Source: TMED8 sp038125725 (GTDB taxonomy: Bacteria; Pseudomonadota; Alphaproteobacteria; Rhodospirillales; Casp-alpha2). From it: a DNA stretch of 64,000 bases. The DNA is taken from the NCBI GenBank assembly GCA_038125725.1, contig JAYPEK010000004.1, forward strand, positions 62,001 to 126,000. The letters run 5' to 3'. Positions 59,338 to 64,000 of this stretch are shown piece by piece. The first letter of the stretch is position 1. Each line of letters begins with the position of its first letter. The notes beneath the pieces were generated by a model. It did no database searches. It was not told the DNA's origin and saw nothing but the letters and a program-made list of their open reading frames with translations. A program made the position numbers and the translations under genes.

Positions 59338-59368
59338 GGAACCGACGGTTTGTTTTTGCGCCGGCCGG

Positions 59369-59872
59369 CTAGGCGGCGGCGCAGATTTTATCGTGCGGTA
59401 CGCGCACGGAAACAGGACGCCCCAGGATGTTGACCAGGATTTTGACCCGTTCCGCGCCCGTACGGCACTGGAAGATACCGGACTGATCGGCAAGCGCGCC
59501 GGAAACGATACGCACGGCGTCACCGTCCTTGAAGGTGCTCGGACCCAGATTGCCAATAAGCCCCTTTTCGTCTTCCCGGGAGCGAATCATCTCGATGATA
59601 TCGGCGGAAATCTCAGCAGGCTCGCCGGCGCGCGATACGAGGTTGGTGACGCCAATCGTCGAATTGATGGAGCGCCATTTGGCACGGTACTTATCCATGC
59701 CGATAAACAGATACCGGGGGAACAGCGGCGCACGCACCCAATCGACCTTGCGCGCATGGCTGCGTTTCTTGAGATATTGCGGCAAATAAACCGTAAACCC
59801 CTGGCGTTGCAGATTGATCGCGGCTCTGTTTTCGGCGTTGGCATGAGTATGGACGACGAACCAAGACAGCAT
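59369..59872 (-). CDS. NusG-family specialised antiterminator (RfaH-like)
   Basis: A 167-residue NusG paralog. The NGN domain covers residues 1-105: LSWFVVHTHANAENRAAINL, FTVYLPQYLKKRSHARKV and APLFPRYLFIGMD are the RNA-polymerase-binding face. After a linker, a KOW domain runs from about residue 112 (FKDGDAVRIVSGALADQSGI). Housekeeping NusG sits next to secE and ribosomal genes; this copy sits at the head of a glycan operon behind a regulator gene, as RfaH, LoaP and similar paralogs do. It starts at ATG 59872, seven bases after the winged-helix gene, with a G-rich ribosome site. The likely role is to carry polymerase through the operon below it. Confidence 0.9.
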   Translation of the reverse strand: MLSWFVVHTHANAENRAAINLQRQGFTVYLPQYLKKRSHARKVDWVRAPLFPRYLFIGMDKYRAKWRSINSTIGVTNLVSRAGEPAEISADIIEMIRSREDEKGLIGNLGPSTFKDGDAVRIVSGALADQSGIFQCRTGAERVKILVNILGRPVSVRVPHDKICAAA

Positions 59873-59879
59873 GTCGCTC

Positions 59880-60530
59880 TCACCCTTCTTCTTTTCTGCG
59901 CGCCTGCGGCGTGATGTTCAACAGCGGCGGCACCAATATCTTGCTGGGGTCGAAAATCCTGCAATAGGCGTCATAAGTCGATTGTGGGTCCGAAAGATCG
60001 GTAACGATTATTGCGTCGAGCTCGGTCAGTTGGTCGATGGCCGGCGCGACGGGCAAGCCGACCATGGCCGTGGCGGACGATTTCGGATCCACGACGGCGG
60101 TGATTTCGATGCCGAGTTCGGCTGCGCAAATTGCGGCGATTTCCGCAAGATCGCTCGCGCCGGCAAATACGATGGTGCGGACATCGTTGTCCCGGCATGC
60201 GATCAGCAGTCCGTTGTATTCCTCCCGGGCCTCGCGGAAGAAACGAACCGATTCGGAAAGGTACTCCGCCGTTAGCCGCGCCTTTTCAGCAAAGCCTTTT
60301 GGCGTCAGGTAGTAAGCGTAACGGTTTGAGGGGACCTGCTTGACCTTGATCAGGCCTTTCTTGATGCAACGCTTCAAATAGGAATTGGTGAGGCCAAGTG
60401 CGATACCAAGTTCCGACGCCAAAGAGCGCTGAGTAACCGATTGCCGCCCTTCGATGGCCTTGAGAACGCCCAGGGTGATCTCGGCTTCGTTCGAGAAGCT
60501 CTGGTATTGAGATGCGTTCGGCTGGTCCAA
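59880..60530 (-). CDS. Winged-helix regulator with C-terminal Rossmann-like domain
   Basis: A 216-residue protein. Residues 15-85 are a MarR/ArsR-like winged helix (ITLGVLKAIEGRQSVTQRSL, GLTNSYLKRCIKKGLIKVKQ, YAYYLTPKGFAEKARL), followed by a helix and, from about residue 115, a CoA-binding/PglD-N-like Rossmann domain (TIVFAGASDLAEIAAICAAE, ITAVVDPKSSATAMVGLPVA, AIIVTDLSDPQSTYDAYC). The latter may sense a nucleotide sugar or other small ligand. The start is TTG 60530 with GGGGAAGG directly upstream; no ATG fits. It is divergent from the cotH group and upstream of the NusG paralog. Two dyads in its promoter region suggest autoregulation. Confidence 0.85.
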   Translation of the reverse strand: MDQPNASQYQSFSNEAEITLGVLKAIEGRQSVTQRSLASELGIALGLTNSYLKRCIKKGLIKVKQVPSNRYAYYLTPKGFAEKARLTAEYLSESVRFFREAREEYNGLLIACRDNDVRTIVFAGASDLAEIAAICAAELGIEITAVVDPKSSATAMVGLPVAPAIDQLTELDAIIVTDLSDPQSTYDAYCRIFDPSKILVPPLLNITPQARRKEEG

Positions 60531-60556
60531 CGGCCTTCCCCGACGATGACGATAGC

Positions 60557-60571
60557 GTTCACGCCGCGAAC
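60557..60571. promoter_or_regulatory. Operator-like dyad A (GTTC-N7-GAAC)
   Basis: GTTC, seven bases, GAAC. The same pattern occurs again at 60580-60594, 23 bases away, about two helical turns. The dyad overlaps the candidate -10 and start region of the winged-helix gene. A dimeric winged-helix protein is the natural binder, most simply the product of the adjacent gene. Confidence 0.5.
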
Positions 60572-60599
60572 ACTAACTTGTTCACCACATGAACGTCAA
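60570..60599 (-). promoter_or_regulatory. Candidate sigma-70-type promoter of the winged-helix/NusG operon
   Basis: On the minus strand TTGACG (60599-60594) is followed after 18 bases by TAGTGT (60575-60570). The -35 fits well, the -10 poorly (three of six). Its overlap with both dyads and its distance of about 40 bases to the TTG start of the regulator gene support it. By-eye call. Confidence 0.4.
60580..60594. promoter_or_regulatory. Operator-like dyad B (GTTC-N7-GAAC)
   Basis: GTTC, ACCACAT, GAAC; here the arms extend to GTTCA and TGAAC with five bases between. It falls between the candidate -35 and -10 boxes of the winged-helix gene, a usual place for a repressor site. Confidence 0.5.
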
Positions 60600-60675
60600 T
60601 GACAGAATCCGACAATCGAGGAGAATTATTATGCGAATCAAATAGGTTAACCACCTCGTCTTCCTCAGGCCACGC

Positions 60676-60704
60676 TTGCCATACGCGACGAACTGGCCTA
60701 TTAG
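60676..60704 (+). promoter_or_regulatory. Candidate sigma-70-type promoter of the cotH-like operon
   Basis: TTGCCA (60676-60681), a 17-base spacer, then TATTAG (60699-60704). Five of six and four of six consensus bases with ideal spacing. It would start RNA near 60711, about 37 bases before the ATG at 60748. The dyads lie about 80 bases upstream, so shared control with the divergent regulator is possible. Confidence 0.45.
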
Positions 60705-60747
60705 ATGGCCAGCAATTCGCGCGCCAAAAAAGGACGGGTTTGATTTC

Positions 60748-61791
60748 ATGGTAAGGTGCCTTTGGGCCGTTCTGGCAGCGTACCTTGTCCCCGCCCTAAT
60801 TGCTGTGGTGCTGCTGTTGGCCAGTCCGGGTCTTCGCCAGGTCAGCTTTCGGGCGGTCAGTGAACTGCCGGGGATCGCCACCTATTTTCTTGTCCGCAAG
60901 TCCGTGGTGTCGCGTGATTTTTCTGCTGCGGCCGGTTGGCTCGAATGGCAACTCAATATTTCCAATCGAATAGGCCAGGGGCAAACGACGATATTGCCAA
61001 GCCTAAGCCAGAACGCTGCCTATGTGATTGAGCGCGCGCGGTATAAGAGTGAATACGAAGCACTGCTGCCGTTCGTTCGCGCCCTCGCCGACAAGCACGC
61101 CAACATTCACTTGTTCAAGTCCTGGCTTGGCCGCGTTCTGCTGGAGACGGACCCCGCTCAAGTCTTCGATGTGGCCGAGCAAGCCGTCAAGTTGATCCCG
61201 TCGGATGAGCGCCCCTACCGCCATGCCGTTCAGGCGGCGATAAGAACCGGCAAGCCCGACATCGCCCGGACCTGGTGCGGCCGATACCGCTCGGCGCAGT
61301 TCGGCGGGGTTCACCCGCACGAGTACAACCCCTTGTTCGCGGGCCTGGACATTCGGAAGATGGCCCTGGAGGCGAGGCTGGACGGCAAGTCGGTTTTCGT
61401 CGGCAATGAAGGGGTATCGCTTGGTGTGCCTAGGACCTATTCCTTCGATTTGCCCGCAACCATGGATGTCTCGACGTTCCGCTTGCATTTGGCGGCGCCG
61501 GCCAGTGTTTGGGTCGATGTTGAGTGGATCGAGCTTTTCCGCGCCAACAGAAAGCAGCGGTTTGGCGCTGAGGCATTTTGGCTGATGCCCTCCGACGGTT
61601 TTTTCGACCGGCGCAATCGCATCAGCTTGCAGGGCGTGGACGGCGAAACCATTTCATTTAGAGCAAAAGACCAGTCGCAGACCGGCGTTATGTCCGCAAA
61701 CCGCATCGACATCCGGATGCGGTTTGGCCGGCGCGGGATTTTGGATATTCCCGCGTGCACGGGCTTACTTGAGCAGGCCGGGGCCCAGTAG
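60748..61791 (+). CDS. Membrane-anchored hypothetical protein, partner of CotH-like protein
   Basis: A 347-residue protein I cannot assign. One N-terminal membrane helix (about residues 4-27, LWAVLAAYLVPALIAVVLLL) is followed by a helical region that may hold TPR-like pairs (YEALLPFVRALADKHANIHL, DPAQVFDVAEQAVKLIPSDE, RHAVQAAIRTGKPDIARTW) and a C-terminal beta-rich domain (TYSFDLPATMDVSTFRLHLA, WVDVEWIELFRANRKQRF) like a carbohydrate-binding sandwich. It is probably periplasmic and inner-membrane bound. Start at ATG 60748; a longer frame from 60676 overlaps the candidate promoter. The stop is two bases before the cotH-like ATG, so the two form an operon and probably act together. Confidence 0.75.
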   Translation: MVRCLWAVLAAYLVPALIAVVLLLASPGLRQVSFRAVSELPGIATYFLVRKSVVSRDFSAAAGWLEWQLNISNRIGQGQTTILPSLSQNAAYVIERARYKSEYEALLPFVRALADKHANIHLFKSWLGRVLLETDPAQVFDVAEQAVKLIPSDERPYRHAVQAAIRTGKPDIARTWCGRYRSAQFGGVHPHEYNPLFAGLDIRKMALEARLDGKSVFVGNEGVSLGVPRTYSFDLPATMDVSTFRLHLAAPASVWVDVEWIELFRANRKQRFGAEAFWLMPSDGFFDRRNRISLQGVDGETISFRAKDQSQTGVMSANRIDIRMRFGRRGILDIPACTGLLEQAGAQ

Positions 61792-61793
61792 CC

Positions 61794-64000
61794 ATGAGAC
61801 GGAGATATTTCGCGGTAACGGGACTGTGCCTGGCATTGGCGCTCTTCACCGCCAGCATCAATATCCTCTATCGTGAATGGCAGGGGGGATTTTCGAGCCT
61901 GTATCTGGTGAACCAGCCGTTCAACTGGTTCGCCTATTATTTCGATCTCGCCGCGGACAAGCTTACGCGGCCCTTCAAAAGCGTTTCCGAACCCGGATTG
62001 CCGGCGGTCCAGTTGTTTGTACCCGAACGCGCTCGGGCCTCGCTCATGGAAGACATCCCGGCATCGACGAAACGCTGGCAGCGGGCCTACATGCTTTATC
62101 CGGACTCGAGCCTGCGGAAGATCAAGGTGCGCCATCGGGGCGACAATCCCATCAATTGGATGTACGAAAAGAAATCCTGGCGGATCAAGACGACTCGAAA
62201 ACGCACCCTCGACGGCATCCGCACCTTCAACTACATCGTCCTTCAGAAAGAGGATTTTCTGGGGGACTATTTGGCTTACTGGCTGGGGCGGAAGGCCAAT
62301 ATCCTGACCCCCAAGGTGCGTTTGGTTGAGCTGTTCATCAATGAAGAGAGTTACGGGCTGTATCTTGAGGCAGAGCATCTTGATGAGAGCTTCTTGAGAA
62401 ACGCAGGCCGAATGCCGGGGAATATCTACAAGGGCGAGCAATACAATTCGGAGCGGATTTACGGTTCGGAATCGGACCTGTTCAACAATCCCGCCCTGTG
62501 GACGAAAACGGCCGTGTTCAATCAGTTTCCCAAGTCCGATCAACGGGACTTGGAGCACCTGTTCAGCCTGGTTCGGCAGGCGGAAACTTCCGAGGCGGAT
62601 TTCAAGGCGCTGAGCGAGATCGCCCCGTTCGACCAATGGGCGCTGTTTTCGGCTTTCCAAATACTGGTGCAGAGTTGGCACAACAACCGTTCGCACAACA
62701 TGCGCCTGGCGGCGGACCCCTGGTACGGGAGTATCGTACCGATCATTCACGACACCGGCGCCTTGTATTTCCGCAAGAAGCAACTCGGACTGGAGCGCAG
62801 TTCCCAGCCGCTGCTCAATCTTTATTTGCGGTCCAGCCCATTCCTGGTTGAGCAATACCGACAGTTGCGGCGGCTCTTGTTCGATGAGCAAATCTTGAAA
62901 GCCGCCGGCGATCATATTCGTTCGATCTTGCCGGCCATGGAGCGGACGATGTCGCGCGACCGCTTCATGCACCAGTTGATTCACACCATCGGCGCGGACC
63001 GGCGGTTTCTCAGCGACGTTGACCGGCTGAAAAAGGTCTGGCAGGAGACCCTGGCTGAAATGGACGACACCTCGGCCGGGCTCAAGAAGATCCTGACGAC
63101 ACCGACGCCCTTTCATTGGTGGCACGATGGCCGTTCCGTCAGCCTGACGCTCGACGGTCCCATGCCCGTGGAGAAGATCCGGATCGAGCTCGGCGAAGCC
63201 GCGCATGCCGTCCGGGGTGTTTACTGGGATGCCGATTTGGACGGGCGCATTTCCGACAAAGACATGGCTTTGCCGATGACGGCGACGGATGGCGCCGTTG
63301 AGATTGCCGGGTCCTGGACATCGAACCGGGCCTATTACAACGCGGCGGGCAGGCCGGCAATGGACGCCGCCTCGGGTGAACTGCATGTTCGACCGACAAC
63401 GTTTAGGCTGTTGATCGACGCACCGGCGCCGATCGCGCCGCAGCGGATTTCCTACGTTAACTTGGGCGGGGAGACGGCGGCCTGGGCGGTTCAGGAGCGG
63501 CTCGATGGCTTGGCGCCGGCACGTTGGAACCGGCCAGTGATCGCGGCACAAGCCAAACCGGAGCGTCGGATCTCTGGGCGGGTCGAATTCACGGAAGACC
63601 AGATCTTCGAGCAGCCCGTTTACATCGCCCCCGGCACTCAAATATTGCTGCATCCCGGCGTCAGCATGATTTTCAAGGACCGCGTGAATGTCGACGGTTC
63701 CGGTGCCTTGCCGGTCGAGGTGCACCCAGCCGTCAAGGATAAGCCTTGGGGCGTTATTGCCCTGATCGGCCGCAAGACGGCCAAGTCCCGGGTCCGCCAC
63801 TTGTCCGCCGCGGGGGGCAGCGGTGATGATTTTCCGGGTCTGCGCGTGATCGGCATGCTGTCGGTCCACAACACCGAAGACGTGATTTTCGAGAGTTTGC
63901 ACCTGGAAGGCAATGTTAAGACGGACCCGACCTACGATGACATGATTCATGTCGTTTACAGCCAGGGGATCGTTTTTCGCGACTTGAACCTGAAAAGCGC
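61794..64000 (+). CDS. CotH-kinase-like protein with C-terminal beta-helix start, cut by window edge
   Basis: The gene runs off the right edge; 735 codons are present with no stop. After an N-terminal hydrophobic segment (RYFAVTGLCLALALFTASIN) comes a CotH-type domain (PF08757): IKVRHRGDNPINWMYEKKSW, the FNYIVLQKEDFLGDYLAYWL helix, VRLVELFINEESYGLYLEAE, and HNNRSHNMRLAADPWYGSIV followed by PIIHDTGALY. CotH of Bacillus is a spore-coat protein kinase; homologues in Gram-negative bacteria are uncharacterised. From about residue 590 short repeats (FEQPVYIAPGTQILLHPGVS, HNTEDVIFESLHLEGNV) look like a right-handed parallel beta-helix. The start is ATG 61794. A long open frame on the opposite strand is a shadow. 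Confidence 0.83.
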   Translation, partial: MRRRYFAVTGLCLALALFTASINILYREWQGGFSSLYLVNQPFNWFAYYFDLAADKLTRPFKSVSEPGLPAVQLFVPERARASLMEDIPASTKRWQRAYMLYPDSSLRKIKVRHRGDNPINWMYEKKSWRIKTTRKRTLDGIRTFNYIVLQKEDFLGDYLAYWLGRKANILTPKVRLVELFINEESYGLYLEAEHLDESFLRNAGRMPGNIYKGEQYNSERIYGSESDLFNNPALWTKTAVFNQFPKSDQRDLEHLFSLVRQAETSEADFKALSEIAPFDQWALFSAFQILVQSWHNNRSHNMRLAADPWYGSIVPIIHDTGALYFRKKQLGLERSSQPLLNLYLRSSPFLVEQYRQLRRLLFDEQILKAAGDHIRSILPAMERTMSRDRFMHQLIHTIGADRRFLSDVDRLKKVWQETLAEMDDTSAGLKKILTTPTPFHWWHDGRSVSLTLDGPMPVEKIRIELGEAAHAVRGVYWDADLDGRISDKDMALPMTATDGAVEIAGSWTSNRAYYNAAGRPAMDAASGELHVRPTTFRLLIDAPAPIAPQRISYVNLGGETAAWAVQERLDGLAPARWNRPVIAAQAKPERRISGRVEFTEDQIFEQPVYIAPGTQILLHPGVSMIFKDRVNVDGSGALPVEVHPAVKDKPWGVIALIGRKTAKSRVRHLSAAGGSGDDFPGLRVIGMLSVHNTEDVIFESLHLEGNVKTDPTYDDMIHVVYSQGIVFRDLNLKS

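Noticed and set aside
59369..59872. Housekeeping NusG
   Set aside because: There is no secE or ribosomal protein gene nearby, and its place between a regulator and a glycan operon is typical for specialised paralogs.
60631..60645. A four-codon micro-frame (MRIK) with a well-spaced GGAG ribosome site
   Set aside because: The ribosome site is good, but the candidate plus promoter starts downstream of it and nothing shows that it is transcribed. Conservation in relatives would be needed to revive it.
61437..63950. An 837-codon open frame on the minus strand
   Set aside because: It lies opposite the CotH-like gene, its product is rich in Arg/His/Gln without family motifs, and the plus strand carries a coherent CotH domain. 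It is an antisense shadow of high-GC coding DNA.
1..64000. tRNA, rRNA, CRISPR, insertion sequences and attachment sites
   Set aside because: I looked for the usual marks (CCA-ended cloverleafs, direct repeat arrays, transposase motifs, terminal repeats) and saw none. A computed scan could still find short RNA genes.

Overview
This 64 kb window is almost wholly a cell-surface glycan locus of a GC-rich Gram-negative bacterium, most likely an alphaproteobacterium of the Rhodospirillales type. That placement is an inference from base composition, from the winged-helix/NusG regulator pair and from the style of the proteins; no rRNA or tRNA anchors it. I see no insertion sequence, CRISPR array, tRNA or replication gene. 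No gene-free stretch exceeds 300 bases. Both window edges cut genes.

Layout. 1-9928 (minus): sugar isomerase-like fragment, NeuB-type synthase, gmd, NodU-type carbamoyltransferase, SGNH hydrolase, methyltransferase and a capsule-type transferase. 10177-15248: a plus-strand transferase-like protein and two minus-strand B12-type radical SAM genes. 15527-21633: a GT-C-like membrane protein, a minus-strand GT2 polyprenyl-phosphate glycosyltransferase, then a tight plus-strand trio (nitroreductase, heparinase-like protein, flippase-like membrane protein). 21671-29697 (minus): Wzy-like polymerase, methyltransferases, ABC exporter, Fe/2OG oxygenase, radical SAM protein. 29750-59263 (minus): a very compact run of sugar-building genes with repeated 4-base and 8-base overlaps. 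59369-60530 (minus): RfaH/NusG paralog and winged-helix regulator at the head of that run. 60748-end (plus): membrane-anchored protein and a CotH-kinase-like protein that continues past the edge.

How it may work. Three NeuB-family synthases and four CMP-sugar cytidylyltransferase-like genes point to several activated 3-deoxy-ulosonic (nonulosonic or octulosonic) acids, yet no NeuC/PseB/LegB-type precursor gene is visible. Two modules look unusual. One (38946-47321) holds two pyruvate-type aldolases, two KdsB-like cytidylyltransferases, a HAD phosphatase, an AroB-like sugar-phosphate cyclase, an SDR, a Gfo/Idh/MocA protein and a 2-hydroxyacid dehydrogenase. The other (54496-58602) holds a NeuB, an SpsF-like cytidylyltransferase, a KdnB-like oxidase and a DegT aminotransferase; it could oxidise and aminate the terminal carbon of an ulosonic acid, as Kdn enzymes do for Kdo. 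Decoration genes (carbamoyl-, methyl- and sulfotransferases, SGNH hydrolase, radical SAM and Fe/2OG enzymes) surround them.

Control. Directly after the NusG paralog, on the transcribed strand, lies GCGGTAGCGTG, a near-exact copy of the ops element that recruits RfaH in enterobacteria, preceded by a 7-bp hairpin. The winged-helix gene has two GTTC-N7-GAAC dyads in its promoter region. Together they suggest an autoregulated, antitermination-driven operon of roughly 30 kb.
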